DNA of 64,000 nt from Cyanodermella asteris (Eukaryota; Ascomycota; Lecanoromycetes; Ostropales; Stictidaceae). This document shows positions 44,314-55,332 of this stretch, one piece after another; positions within the stretch are counted from its first letter, which is position 1; every line of letters starts with the position of its first letter. The DNA lies in the NCBI GenBank assembly GCA_900618795.1, contig UYJD01000007.1, positions 417,788-481,787 on the forward strand. Reading direction: 5' to 3'. Under the pieces are notes generated by a model, which worked only from the letters and a program-made list of their open reading frames with translations, was not told where the DNA came from and searched no databases. Both the position numbers and the translations under genes were made by a program.

Positions 44314-44429
44314 TTGCCTCTCCATCCGCTTATCTCAGCGTTCAGCTTGGCTATGACTCTTTCATTGTATGATAGCGAATTCTGGAAATGTGCTTGCTAC
44401 AAATGCAAACTTGACCCAATACAGGCCCC

Positions 44430-45961
44430 TCAATCGTGCTTGGCACTGACACTCTCCTGGTGTGCCAAGTTGACTGTTCCCTTCTCGTCCAAGTGTTCAG
44501 GCAGAGTGCCAAGCGCTCGCTCGCCGAATAACAGGTCAATCTCTTCCAACGAGATCTGCTTCGTTTCCTTGAAAATGAAGAAAATCGTCGGAAAAGTGAC
44601 GGCGACGTTCCAAGCGACGAAGACGAAGTAGAATTTCCAGGTGATGGCGCCAAGGGCGATCGGCGAGATCTGTGACCAAAAGGTAGATACAAGCCAATTG
44701 CCAATTCCGGTTGCTGTAAGCTGGTTAGCATACTCATTGAATGCGGACAGATAAGGCTGAACTTACCAAAGGCACTCCCACGAGCTCGAATTGGCATGGG
44801 CATGATCTCAGACATATATACCCAGGAGATCGGTCCGAAAGAAAAGGAGAAAATGACCGTCACGCAGAAGATGAAGAATACACCTGCATTGTCCATCGAT
44901 CTGCGACTGCCGTCCTGGTTCTGACTCTCCATGATCGACAAGCACAACAGAGCAATTGTTATCCCCACCGTTCCAAGTAGCAACGGCTTTCTCCGACCAA
45001 CACGATCCAAGAAGAAGGATATGAAGATCAGATTTGCGATTGGGCCGACGACGTTATAGATTCCGGTGACGAGGAGGTTGGTATTTCCAGTGATCCCAAG
45101 GGCCTTGTACATGATGGTCTGGTAATATCCGATCACGTTGATGCCCGTCATTTGTGTAAAGACCTGCATCAGTGTCGCGTGCATCAATCTGGTTCGCCAT
45201 TGTGGGACGGTGAACATGATCCTCCAGCCGGGTGCCGAGATGGCCTTCTCTGCTGCAATCGTCGATGCGATCTCGTTGTATTCGGCCTGGATCCAGTCCT
45301 CATTTTCACCATTGAAGTGCAGTTTCCTCAGCACGCGCATGCCCTCCTCCGATCTGTCTGTCTCGATCAAGTGGCGGGGCGACTCGGGAAAGAAGAACAT
45401 TCCGATGACGATGATCATGCAAGGCAGAGCTTGGAACGCCAGCGGGAACCGCCATTGAATCGAGCTGCTCGCGGCCGCCTGCGCACACCCGTATCCGATC
45501 CAGGTCGACACGATGAAGCCCACGCCGATCATCTGTTGCGTGATCCCGACAATCATACCTCTGATCTTGGGATGAGCGCATTCAGACTGGTACACGGGTA
45601 CGGACATGGACATCAGGCCCGTCGCCCAGCCAGCGAGGATGCGGCCCACGAGCATCATTGCCAGGTTCGCAGCGGCAGCCTGCAGGATCGCACCGACGAG
45701 ACAGATCACGGCGCCTACTTGCACGGCCATCTTGCGGCCGAAGCGGTCCATGGTGAAGCCGCCCATCAGGGATCCAAAGACGGCTCCGCCGGAAAATGTC
45801 GAATTGATGGCACCAATGATAGGAGAAGTCGGGTCGGTGTTGAAGTATGCGAGGAAGTTTGGTGATTGAATCACATCGGTCATGACACCGGAATCGTACC
45901 CGAACAGGAACGACCCGGTGGCGGCGAAGACCGCGAGGGAAATGTTGAAGATTCTGCCCAT
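44430..45961 (-). CDS. MFS sugar transporter (SP family)
   Basis: Plasma-membrane sugar:proton symporter or facilitator of the sugar porter family, 492 residues and about 12 helices. Exons 45961-44767 and 44713-44430, intron 44714-44766 with GT...AG ends. Family signatures: 'FLFGYDSGVMTDVI' in helix 1, 'GGFTMDRFGRKMAV' between helices 2 and 3, 'GRILAGWATGLMSMSVPVYQSE', 'PESPRHLIETDR' before the central loop, 'QMTGINVIGYYQTIMY' in helix 7 and 'PISWVYMSEIMPMPIRARG'. The second exon reads 'ATGIGNWLVSTFWSQISP' and ends 'QESVSAKHD'. Substrate (hexose, pentose or oligosaccharide) cannot be told from sequence. It is divergent from the GH3 glycosidase, with which it shares a 1.4 kb promoter region. 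Confidence 0.93.
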
Positions 45962-47371
45962 CTCCGGCGTGGTTGGAGCGTGTTGGTGCAGTCAGGAAGA
46001 GAGGTTTCGACGTTGGCTGGAAGCAGAAGTTAACACTTAGGAGCTAGAACATGTCGATATAAGGGAATGAAATGTCCCCCACACCGTGGTTCCGCGTGCT
46101 CGGGTAGCTTGAGTGAAGATCCTGGAAGGCTGAGTGAGTGTGCCGCGCCACTGGCGTTCCTAGCGGCAAAGCCGGTTCGAAACTTGTATGCGACATTCCG
46201 TGCGGTGAAGTGCTGACTCGTGCTCGTCAAGTCGCAAGTAACAAATGGCTGACCTGCCTGTTACGCTAGGAACTTGGCGGCAAAGACCCTGGCAGTGGCT
46301 GTCACGGTTGAAAGTCACACGATCGATGAATGGAGCCATCAGCAGGCAAAGGCATAGCAGTACGCATCGAGCTCTGCCTTACTTCACCTGCGTGCTTGTT
46401 CGACTGACAGCTTTTGTCTGGTCGTGGTCTATACGATGAGCGTTAGTCCGCGACGCGAATCTTAGCCATGCGGCCAGCTTTCACTCGAGCTGGAGGCCAG
46501 CGATCTCAACGCTTGCTTGGTACCGAGACGTGATCCTCGAACTCGGGTCGAGAATTCACCCGGAATTAGCCGACTGGCTGGCTCCGAATGACACTAGATG
46601 CGAGCATAAGAAAGACAATTGTGGGGTGCGGGGAAGATCAAGGATACAAGGGCGTACAAACAAGAGGCATTTGAAGACCTGGATTCGAATCATGGTCACC
46701 AAATTATCAACATCTGGAAGGTAATGGTGTTTGGCATATCATGTTGCAACTACACAACTAAATTCCACTTTTGAACTATTTGATGATTCAATCGAAGGCA
46801 TGCAGAGAGATTGTGCGCTGCCAACAATTTTGATGCAGAGTAAGATGAGTAAGCTGCTGGACGATCAGAGTGGCGGGCCCCCACGCTTTTGGATCACGGC
46901 TGGTGGTTTTCAACGTTTGGGCGGGAGCTGTAAGCGGCTTAGTTGCCTGTCCGGTGGTCCGTGCCGTCCGGGGTAGCCGGACCTCACCCCTGCCTCCATC
47001 GAGGATACTTCTCCACAAGCTTCCTCCGCACTTTGTTTCTAGCTCTGCAAACATGCATCTGAGATTGGTCAGGACCACGCGACCGTTGTCAACCTGCCGA
47101 GATCGCCGAAGTGCGCGTGGCCATCATGCTCAACTCGCTTCAGATGCCCCAATTGCCCAGAGTGGGCAGGTTCTGGGCTTGTTTTGGATGCATAGTATAT
47201 GAATAGCTCACGGTGAGCTGCTTTGCATGAATGATCCCTCTATGAGGTTTGCACTTGAGTCGCTATTCTTCCAAGTAGCTTGGCCGTCCTCTGTCGGACC
47301 AATCTTTTGGCCAGGACTACTTTATTTGTTCAGAACAGGCTCTCTCTCGACTACCGACGGGCCTCTTTGGC
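45962..47371. other. Shared promoter region of transporter and GH3 gene
   Basis: About 1.4 kb between two divergent starts. No coding sequence is recognised; scattered frames of 64-110 codons lack domains. It contains the CreA-like and XlnR-like motifs listed separately and a TATAT element at 47196-47200, about 170 bases before the GH3 ATG. Confidence 0.5.
46077..46884. promoter_or_regulatory. Cluster of CreA-like and XlnR-like sites
   Basis: SYGGRG-type CreA motifs: GTGGGG on the minus strand at 46077-46082 and 46879-46884, and an adjacent pair GTGGGG (46621-46626) and GCGGGG (46628-46633) on the plus strand. GGCTAA, the core of XlnR/Xyr1 sites, lies on the minus strand at 46464-46469 and 46566-46571. 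The closely spaced CreA pair is the arrangement usually needed for strong binding in Aspergillus. Such short motifs also occur by chance, so regulation by carbon source is a hypothesis. Confidence 0.4.
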
Positions 47372-49720
47372 ATGTTTAAGATGAGGCTCATCTCAACATG
47401 GGTGCTTGCACTCTCTCATTTACAGCAGGCGTTGGGTCAAATGTACAGCAATTCTACGAACAGCAGCACACCTGTGTACAAGGATCCGGCCGCTCCGATC
47501 GAGTCTCGAGTCTCCGATCTGCTGAGCAGGATGACAATCGAAGACAAAATGGCGCAGCTTATGCAAGGAGATATATCAAACTGGATCAACACGACAAATA
47601 ATGCATTCAATGCAAGTGGACTGGTAGAAAATATGGCTCACAAGGCCGGCCAATTCTACGTCGGATATCCAGTCCCACAGCAATGGATCTCGGAGGGTGT
47701 CAAGCGAGGACAAGACTATCTGCTTCACAACACTACCCTCGGCATACCAGCATTTGTTCAGACTGAAGGTATACATGGTTTCCTGATCGGGAATGCCACA
47801 ATATTCAATTCTCCCATCGCGTATGCCTGCTCCTGGAATCGTTCGGCGGTGCAGGAGATGGCCGTTGCGATTGCTGAAGAATCGCTCGCGTTGGGCGTGA
47901 ACCAGCTTTTTGCTCCTCTCAGTGATCTGGCAAGAGAACTCCGATATGGTCGGGTTGAAGAGACGTTCGGGGAAGACCCTTACCTTACAGGCGAGATGGC
48001 ATACAACTACGTTGTCGGTCTGCAGAGTGGCAATGTCAGCGCGACAGTGAAGCACTTCGCCGCTTACAGCATGCCAGAGCAAGGACTGAACACCGCACCA
48101 GTGCACGGAGGTGAGCGTGAGCGACGCACAACATGGCTGCCGCCTTTCAAGCGGGCGATCATCGACGGCGGGGCATACTCAATCATGTCCGCTTACCACG
48201 CATACGATGGCGTGCCCGCAATCGCTGATCATCATCTCTTGACCGAGATCTTACGCGAAGAGTGGGGTTACAAATACTGGGTCACGAGCGATGCTGGAGC
48301 CACTGATCGTCTGTGCGCCAATTTCAAGATGTGTCAAGCAAAGCCCATTGACAAGAAGGCTGTCACGAAGTATGCACTTCCTGCCGGTAACGATGTCGAG
48401 ATGGGTGGGGGGTCTTTCAACTTCATGGCTATTCCGGAGCTCGTCGAATCTGGCGAGCTTGACATCAGCGTGGTGGACACCGCTGTTGCACGTCAACTTC
48501 GCGCAAAGTTTGCGCTCGGTATCTTTGAGAATCCGTATCTCGCCGTTCCTGCGAATCAAACTGCTAGCAAGATCCATACGCCCGAGAAGGTGGCTCTAGC
48601 ACGCCAACTTGATGCGGAATCGATCGTATTGCTGGAGAATGATGGCGTCTTGCCTCTGTCAAAGTCGGCCAATGTGGCTGTCATAGGTCCCATGGCAGCA
48701 GGATTCATGAACTACGGCGATTATGTTATCAACGGATCGCAATACCGCGGAGTCTGGCCTTTGACAGGCATCCAGAACGTCTCTTCCGGGAAGGTCACCT
48801 ACGCGCAAGGCTGCGAAAGATGGTCAAGCGACGAATCCATGATCCCCGAAGCTGTCGCGGCAGCGCAAAGTGCTGATGTCGCGGTCGTGGTTGTTGGAAC
48901 ATGGAGCCGTGATCAGGTCCAATTGTGGTCAGGACTGAACGCCACCACCGGTGAGCATGTGGATGTCAATTCTCTTAACTTGGCCGGAGCGATGCCGAAG
49001 CTGGTGCAGGAGGTTATCAACACGGGCAAGCCCACCGTCGTGGTATACTCTTCCGGCAAGCCGGTTACCGAGCCATGGATATCGGAACACGCGTCAGCAG
49101 TGGTCCAGCAGTTCTATCCATCTGAGGAAGGAGGCAATGCGCTCGCCGACGTTCTGTACGGTGCCGTCAACCCAAGTGGACGTCTCTCTGTGAGCTTTCC
49201 ATACGACGTCGGCAGTTTGCCGATCTACTACGACTACTTGAATTCTGGAAGGTACACTGAACCCGGCGAAATCACTGATAACGGGAAGTTGGTGTTCGGA
49301 CATTCATACGTGTTTGGTACACCACAGCCTCAATACGAGTTCGGCTACGGACTCTCGTACACGAACTTCACTTACTCAAATCTGAAGCTATCTGCAAACA
49401 ACGTCGGTGCCACCGACAACGTTACAGTCTCGGTCGACGTGACGAACTCGGGAGCCATTGAAGGCGCTGAGGTGGTTCAGCTCTACGTTTCAGACGTCAT
49501 TGCCAGTGTCACGGTGCCAAACATACAGCTCAAAGGCTTCGAGAAGGTTCTGATCCCAGCTGGCACGACAGCCACGGTTAAGATTCCACTTAATGTTGCT
49601 GACTTGGGTTTGTGGGACATCAATATGAAATATGTAGTTGAGCCTGGTGATTTCAATGTCACGATCGGAAGATCGAGCTTGGATATCAAGGCCAATGTGA
49701 CCTTGACGGTTGGCTCGTAG
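47372..49720 (+). CDS. Secreted glycoside hydrolase family 3 beta-glycosidase
   Basis: Extracellular exo-acting beta-glucosidase or beta-xylosidase, 782 residues, one exon. Signal peptide: the second ATG gives 'MRLISTWVLALSHLQQALGQ'. GH3 N-terminal barrel at about 45-370, with 'RYGRVEETFGEDPYLTGEM' and 'KHFAAYSMPEQGLN'; the nucleophile is D307 in 'WVTSDAGATDR'. The alpha/beta sandwich (about 400-620) has 'ARQLDAESIVLLENDGVLPL' and 'NPSGRLSVSFPYDVG'. A fibronectin III-like domain closes the protein ('TNSGAIEGAEVVQLYVSD'). Many N-glycosylation sequons fit secretion. Substrate is not certain; the neighbouring GH31 suggests xyloglucan or other xylose-bearing oligosaccharides. It is followed 469 bases later on the same strand by the GH31 gene. 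Confidence 0.93.
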   Translation: MFKMRLISTWVLALSHLQQALGQMYSNSTNSSTPVYKDPAAPIESRVSDLLSRMTIEDKMAQLMQGDISNWINTTNNAFNASGLVENMAHKAGQFYVGYPVPQQWISEGVKRGQDYLLHNTTLGIPAFVQTEGIHGFLIGNATIFNSPIAYACSWNRSAVQEMAVAIAEESLALGVNQLFAPLSDLARELRYGRVEETFGEDPYLTGEMAYNYVVGLQSGNVSATVKHFAAYSMPEQGLNTAPVHGGERERRTTWLPPFKRAIIDGGAYSIMSAYHAYDGVPAIADHHLLTEILREEWGYKYWVTSDAGATDRLCANFKMCQAKPIDKKAVTKYALPAGNDVEMGGGSFNFMAIPELVESGELDISVVDTAVARQLRAKFALGIFENPYLAVPANQTASKIHTPEKVALARQLDAESIVLLENDGVLPLSKSANVAVIGPMAAGFMNYGDYVINGSQYRGVWPLTGIQNVSSGKVTYAQGCERWSSDESMIPEAVAAAQSADVAVVVVGTWSRDQVQLWSGLNATTGEHVDVNSLNLAGAMPKLVQEVINTGKPTVVVYSSGKPVTEPWISEHASAVVQQFYPSEEGGNALADVLYGAVNPSGRLSVSFPYDVGSLPIYYDYLNSGRYTEPGEITDNGKLVFGHSYVFGTPQPQYEFGYGLSYTNFTYSNLKLSANNVGATDNVTVSVDVTNSGAIEGAEVVQLYVSDVIASVTVPNIQLKGFEKVLIPAGTTATVKIPLNVADLGLWDINMKYVVEPGDFNVTIGRSSLDIKANVTLTVGS

Positions 49721-50189
49721 TACAAAAATTAGCTGTATGCATTTCCACTTTTCATTGTTAAGCGTCGTTTCATTCATGGCGACGGTGATAATACTGTTTC
49801 GTAGCTTCGAAGGGCTGATGGCTGCACCGCTGGGTGTAGTGCCGAGGCCCAGAAGCTGTGAGTTGAACGAGTTCACCGCCCCCACGCAAATGGTTTGCCG
49901 CGTCCATTCACCATCCCCTGCTCCTGCATTCCATCCGAACTCAATACCTGTCCGCGGGTAAAATGAGAACAATGATGCCCCGGACTGACTCGCGATGCTC
50001 CTTCAGGCTGGGCATAGCTCATGCAGAAACTGGGACAGGCAGGTCTGACGAAGGTGTGTGCATGCTTTCGATCACAGCGACGATGCCCAACTCAATGCAA
50101 CATTACTCGCCTTCGGAGCTTCAGCTCTATCAATCCTCTCGGACAAGCCGTCCTCGACACGGCTCTGCTCGCTCGTCGCATCCGCCAAC
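49721..50189. other. Intergenic between GH3 and GH31 genes
   Basis: About 470 bases containing the GH3 3' end and the GH31 promoter. The GH31 frame stays open upstream to about 50058 but only from a non-ATG codon, so this part is taken as leader. No separate gene. Confidence 0.45.
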
Positions 50190-52538
50190 ATGAAATTCCG
50201 CGACGGCATGTGGCTAGTCGCACCGGACAAACACGTCGAATACGCCGAAGAAGTCTACACCGTGACGAAAGACGAACCCAACAAGCGGTTATCTCTCCTC
50301 TGCCCGACCCGAAAGATCTTCTCGCGAGGCGACACGCTGAATCGAAGTGCGCTTTCGGTGGATATCGAGGCCGCAATCGACGGTGTGCTTTCGGTCGAAG
50401 TAACGCATTTCAAGGGAGAGAGGAGACGGACACCGGCTTTTGAACTCTACCCAGATGGCCGACCCGACTTTAAGGCGGCAGTTGTTGGAGATGATGTTGC
50501 GACCACTCTGTCTTCTGGTGATTTGATGGCGTCGGTCTCCAAGAAGGAACATTCTTTTGAGGTCAAGTTTCACAGTACGGATGGGTCGCTGAACCTTACG
50601 AGCCTGCTCAACCGCAGTGTCGGACTCGCGTACAGCCCTCCGACCTCAACTCCCAAGGCGGTTGAAGATATGCGGGAACGGAAACATTACATCTTCACGC
50701 AGACAGAGCTAGATGTCGGCGAGACGATCCATGGTCTGGGGGAGCGTTTCGGTGCTTGGAACAAAGTCGGCCAAACGGTGGAGATCTGGAATGAAGATGG
50801 CGGTACCAGTAGTGATCAGGCTTACAAGAACATTCCGTTTTGGATGAGCTCGAAAGGCTATGGTGTTTTCATTGATCATCCTGGTAAGGTGGAGCTTGAG
50901 ATCGGGAGTGAGCGATGCTGTAGACTGCAGACTTCTGTTGAAGGCCAGCGGTTGAAGTGGTATATTATTTATGGTCCGACTCCAAAGGAGATCTTGACTA
51001 GGTATAGCATTCTTACTGGTAAGGCGGCCAAAGTACCAGCGTGGAGCTTCGGGCTCTGGCTCAGCACATCTTTCACGACACAGTACGACGAAAAGACCGT
51101 CTCGAGCTTCCTCGAAGGGATGCGTCAACGTTCGACGCCAGTCGAGGTCTTCCACTACGATTACTTCTGGCTGAAGGCCTTCCATTGGTGCGACTTTGTC
51201 TTCGACGACGCCATGTTCCCAGACCCTAAAGGTCAAATCTCCCGGCTGAAAGCCGACAAGCTCACAAACAAGGTCTGCGTCTGGATCAATCCCTATCTCG
51301 GTCAAGCATCGCCAGTCTTCGATTATGCCGCAGAGAAAGGCTATCTCCTGAAGCGCAAGAACGACGACGTGTGGCAATGGGATCTGTGGCAGACGGGAAT
51401 GGGTATCGTGGATTTCACCAATCCGGATGCCGTCAAGTGGTATGTTGAGTGCCTGGAGAAGCTCTTCGATATTGGCGTGGATTGCATCAAGACGGATTTC
51501 GGCGAGCGCATTCCCACCACCGACGTGAGCTGGCATGATCCGACGGTGGATCCGGAGCGTATGCACAATTTCTACGCGTTCATATACAACAAGGTCGTGT
51601 ATGAGGCCTTGCAAAAGAGATATGGCGATGATCAAGCAGTTCTCTTTGCTCGGTCTGCCACGGCTGGCACACAGCGTTTCCCGCTCATCTGGGGCGGGGA
51701 CTGCGAGTCTACTGCCGCCGCTCTGGCAGAGTCCGTGCGAGGAGGTCTCTCAATTGGTATGTCTGGCTTTTCGTTCTGGAGCTGTGATATTGGTGGTTTC
51801 GAAGGCAGTCCACCGCCATGGATCTACAAACGTTGGGTCGCGTTTGGCTTGCTGTGCAGCCATTCCAGGCTTCACGGTAGCAACTCATATCGTGTGCCGT
51901 GGTTGGTAGACGATGATGCAGATGACGAGCAGAGCTGTACCGCTGTGTTGAGGACTTTCGTTCGACTCAAGCGGTACCTCATGCCGTACTTGTACGCTCA
52001 AGCTCAGATCGCGGCAACGAATGGTTGGCCACTCAGTTTGAGGGCCATGGCTTTGGAATTTCCGGACGACCCAACGTCTTGGTTCTTGGATCGCCAGTTC
52101 ATGGTCGGTGAGTCCTTGCTCGTCGCGCCAATCTTTCGTGAAGGCGGCGACGTGCAGCTCTATCTGCCGGCCGGACGCTGGACGAATTGGTGGACTGGAG
52201 AGGTCGTGACAGGGCCGGGTTGGCGCAAAGAGAACTACGAGTTCAACCAGATTGCCTTGTATGTCCGTCCTGGATCTGTAATCGTCGCCGGCAGGGACGA
52301 GGGCGAAAATGGCGAAGGATTTGCGTATGACTGGCTTTTTGGGAGCAGAGTCTTGCTGTTTGAGGTTAAGGGTGGTGAGAAGGCTTTGGTCGTTGATTGT
52401 GAGGGTGCCGAGGTTGGAACGATTACAGTTGAGGATGACCAGGGGAACTTGGGGGGTCTCGAATGTTTTAACGACCCGCTGCAGGTGATCGCACGATCCA
52501 GAGACGTTCCTGCTCGTAATGATATCTCAGACACTTGA
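50190..52538 (+). CDS. GH31 alpha-xylosidase-like enzyme, intracellular
   Basis: Family 31 retaining alpha-glycosidase of the YicI/alpha-xylosidase type, 782 residues, one exon. The first ATG of the frame is 50190 ('MKFRDGMWLVAPDKHVEYAE'), matching the usual opening of this subfamily; there is no signal peptide, so the enzyme is probably cytosolic. Domains in order: N-terminal beta-sandwich, barrel with 'WSFGLWLSTSFTTQYDE' and 'VFHYDYFWLKAFHWCDF', nucleophile D436 in 'CIKTDFGERIP', acid/base D504 in 'IWGGDCEST', 'GLSIGMSGFSFWSCDIGGF', then beta domains ('LYLPAGRWTNWWTGEVV'). In this subfamily the usual substrates are isoprimeverose or xyloglucan oligosaccharides. With the upstream transporter and secreted GH3, it could hydrolyse imported oligosaccharides. 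Confidence 0.93.
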   Translation: MKFRDGMWLVAPDKHVEYAEEVYTVTKDEPNKRLSLLCPTRKIFSRGDTLNRSALSVDIEAAIDGVLSVEVTHFKGERRRTPAFELYPDGRPDFKAAVVGDDVATTLSSGDLMASVSKKEHSFEVKFHSTDGSLNLTSLLNRSVGLAYSPPTSTPKAVEDMRERKHYIFTQTELDVGETIHGLGERFGAWNKVGQTVEIWNEDGGTSSDQAYKNIPFWMSSKGYGVFIDHPGKVELEIGSERCCRLQTSVEGQRLKWYIIYGPTPKEILTRYSILTGKAAKVPAWSFGLWLSTSFTTQYDEKTVSSFLEGMRQRSTPVEVFHYDYFWLKAFHWCDFVFDDAMFPDPKGQISRLKADKLTNKVCVWINPYLGQASPVFDYAAEKGYLLKRKNDDVWQWDLWQTGMGIVDFTNPDAVKWYVECLEKLFDIGVDCIKTDFGERIPTTDVSWHDPTVDPERMHNFYAFIYNKVVYEALQKRYGDDQAVLFARSATAGTQRFPLIWGGDCESTAAALAESVRGGLSIGMSGFSFWSCDIGGFEGSPPPWIYKRWVAFGLLCSHSRLHGSNSYRVPWLVDDDADDEQSCTAVLRTFVRLKRYLMPYLYAQAQIAATNGWPLSLRAMALEFPDDPTSWFLDRQFMVGESLLVAPIFREGGDVQLYLPAGRWTNWWTGEVVTGPGWRKENYEFNQIALYVRPGSVIVAGRDEGENGEGFAYDWLFGSRVLLFEVKGGEKALVVDCEGAEVGTITVEDDQGNLGGLECFNDPLQVIARSRDVPARNDISDT

Positions 52539-53305
52539 ATGCAGGGATTGAATTCAGTCCGGCGGATATTCGTTTCAGACAGCGTGTAAGGTGTTTTCAA
52601 TAATCCAGAGACTATCTCCAAAGACCTCCATCAAAGCTATTTTGTAATCACCTCCTCCAGCACGCGCATATTCCCATATCATCCCGTAAATGAAGTTGCT
52701 TGTTGAATTAGTTACAAGGGTGTTGATTTTAGCAGCTCATGCAAGCCATGGCCGATGGCGGCCGGTGTATGACGTCGGCCATGCAACAACACCCGAATCT
52801 CGCCATTGATCGTTGAGAACGTCGCCTCGTGCTTCTCCAACACCTTCCCCATCCCGACAACCTGCATCCAGCCTCCTTCCCGGCGCTATCAAACACAGCC
52901 TCGCGTGCCGCAGCTGAAGCTAGACGAAGGCCTCCTGCTAAACCTGACAATCTCGAGCTCTCTCATTGGCCTAATCGTCCCAGCTTCGGCCACGGCCACG
53001 CCGAAGAAGCTCGAGAAGTGGCGATACCAGGCTTTATCACTAGAGTTCCCGCCAGGGTGTGTTATTCAGACGGCCTCTAATTCGTTTGTCCCTGAAGTAT
53101 GGTTGTCTCCACTTGCCAGAACCGAACATGGTTGTGTTGACCTTGGCTGTCTCTCCGCGTAGTCGCTCACCATGGGGGTGAGAAGCTTTCAAGCCTCGAG
53201 CTTCGAGAGCTAGATATAGCTGAACCTCCCTGGTTCGTTTCTCGTTTTATTTCCCAGTGACTCTTCTGTATTCACTCGCTATATTGACGCTTTTCCTCCC
53301 CCAAG
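52539..53305. other. Intergenic
   Basis: About 770 bases. A plus frame at 52806-53162 lacks an ATG start and domains; the opposite minus frame is Arg/Cys-rich. A TATAG element near 53216 may serve the PhoD gene. Confidence 0.4.
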
Positions 53306-55332
53306 ATGCAGTTGCAATTGCTCGCCGGACTCGTCTTGATTGGCGCAGTCTCCGCGAAATATACGGCCAATCTCAACTACCGCAGTCCTTCTGAGCACCA
53401 CCCTTTCATGGGTATTGCGCTTCACAAAGTTGTCCGCAGACATGATCCCGAGGTTCGGGCCATCGATGCAAATGCCCTCAACTTCACACACGGGGTTGCC
53501 AGCGGTGATCCTTATGATACGAGCGTCATCCTCTGGACCAGAATCTCTCCACAGTACGACGATTATAAGAGCAATAGTATGGACTCTGGCTGCTGAGATC
53601 GAAAGACATTTCGTAAACTGACACAGCCCAGTTACAGTCCAGGGTACCGTTCCCTACTTCAACCACGACACCCAGGAGTATGTCTCAATGTCGACCGCAC
53701 CTGTCTGCGTCAACTGGGCTGTTGCTATGGATGGCAACATGACGCAGGTTGTGCAGACTGGACAGGCCTTCACATCGTCAGACATTGATTACACGGTCAA
53801 GGTAGCACCTATGCACCACCTGTATGTTTTGCGACTAACAAGTCCAGGTCGAAGCTGGCAATCTGAAACCCTTCACACAGTACTACTACCAGTTTTCTGT
53901 CTGCGATTCAAAGACCAAAAAAAGTCCGATCGGAAGAACAAAGACAACACCGAGTGCTGGTGACAAAGTCAACAGCGTGAATCTCGCCGTTTACTCGTGC
54001 TCCAACTACCCATTCGGCTTCTTCAACGCATTCGGCAACTCAGCTCGCAAAGACTCGGTCGACTACGTCCTGCATCTGGGCGATTTCATCTACGAGTATG
54101 CGGAGGGCGCATACGGATATGGATACTCGATTGATCGCATTCCGCTTCCCAACGCCGAAATCCGCACACTGTACGATTACCGCAAGAGACATGCCACATA
54201 CCGGGCAGACCTTGATTCCATGCTCAGCTTCCAGAAATTTGCTTGGATCCCTGTGTGGGATGACCACGAGGTCGGTGACAACACTTACCGCGATGGCATG
54301 GCAGACCAAAACAACACCGAAGCTTCATTCGCTCAATACGATATCGAATTTGGAGGTGAGCGTGTTTCATTCGATCAGCGCAAGATGAACGCTGTGCGCG
54401 CCTACTTCGAGTGGATGCCGATTCGTCAGGTAGAGATGGACGACAACTTGCGCATCTGGCGTTCATTCAGCATTGGAACGCTGATGGACATCATCATGCT
54501 TGACACAAGACAGTACGATCGGTCCATCACCGATCTGTACTGGAACACCGACTACGTACATGCGATCAGCAACGATGCCGGCCGTTCCATGATGGGCTCC
54601 CGCCAGGAAAACTGGTTCTATCACCAACTTGTCAATAGTAACAAGCGAGGCGCTACGTGGAGAGTGATCGGATCGCAACCCGTTTTCAGCCGCTTGAACG
54701 AAAGTATGAGCGCCGCTGATAACGAAAACCCGCTGGACTATGACGCCTGGGACGGCTACCAAGCCAACCGCAACCGCACCTTACAAACCCTCTATGACAA
54801 CAACATTGGCAACAACATCATGATGGCAGGCGACTCTCACCTGAATTGGGTGTCCGACCTGACCTGGCTCGATACCAAGGCATACGATCCCGCCACAGGC
54901 AAGGGCGCCGTCGGAGTCGAATTCGCCGGTACAGCCGTCTCCTCACCTTCACCCTTCGGGCAGAACATCACCCAGGCAAGGGCGATGAACGACAGCCGTA
55001 TCCTAGTGAACCAGAATCGCGAGTTGCAATGGCAAGAGGCTTACTACCGTGGTTACTACGAACTGTCGATCAGCTACGACCAGGTCCAGGCCAAGTACTT
55101 CGGCGTGCCCAGCTTGGTCAACCGCACTCCCCTGGAGGTCTCGCTGGCGAACTTCACCGTGAAGAGCGGCGCCAATGCCCTGCAGAGGCCGGTAGCTGGT
55201 GGTGTTGTCGCGGCTGGTGCGTTGAAGACTGGCGAGACGAGGCAGACGAACATCACGAACAATACTCTCACGGGTAAATACTCGGTTCATCGTCTGGCGA
55301 CCTTCGGGTATGGACAGAATGTTACGTTGTGA
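53306..55332 (+). CDS. Secreted PhoD-type alkaline phosphatase/phosphodiesterase
   Basis: Metal-dependent phosphatase of the PhoD family, releasing phosphate from mono- and diesters outside the cell. Three exons (53306-53576, 53632-53801, 53848-55332) with introns of 55 and 46 bases; 641 residues. Signal peptide MQLQLLAGLVLIGAVSA. The N-terminal PhoD Ig-like domain shows 'NFTHGVASGDPYDTSVILWT' and 'YYYQFSVCDSKT'. The catalytic domain carries metal ligands in 'YSCSNYPFGFFNAFGN', 'VLHLGDFIYEYAEG', 'PVWDDHEVGDNTYRDG' and 'MMAGDSHLNWVSDL'. Several N-glycosylation sequons support secretion. PhoD enzymes are typically induced by phosphate starvation in relatives, but no clear PHO element was sought beyond the promoter. 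Confidence 0.93.

Noticed and set aside
50709-51635. 308-codon minus frame inside the GH31 gene
   Set aside because: Antisense shadow of a catalytic region with high codon bias; no domain.
52806-53162. 118-codon plus frame between GH31 and PhoD
   Set aside because: It has no ATG at its start and no recognisable motif.
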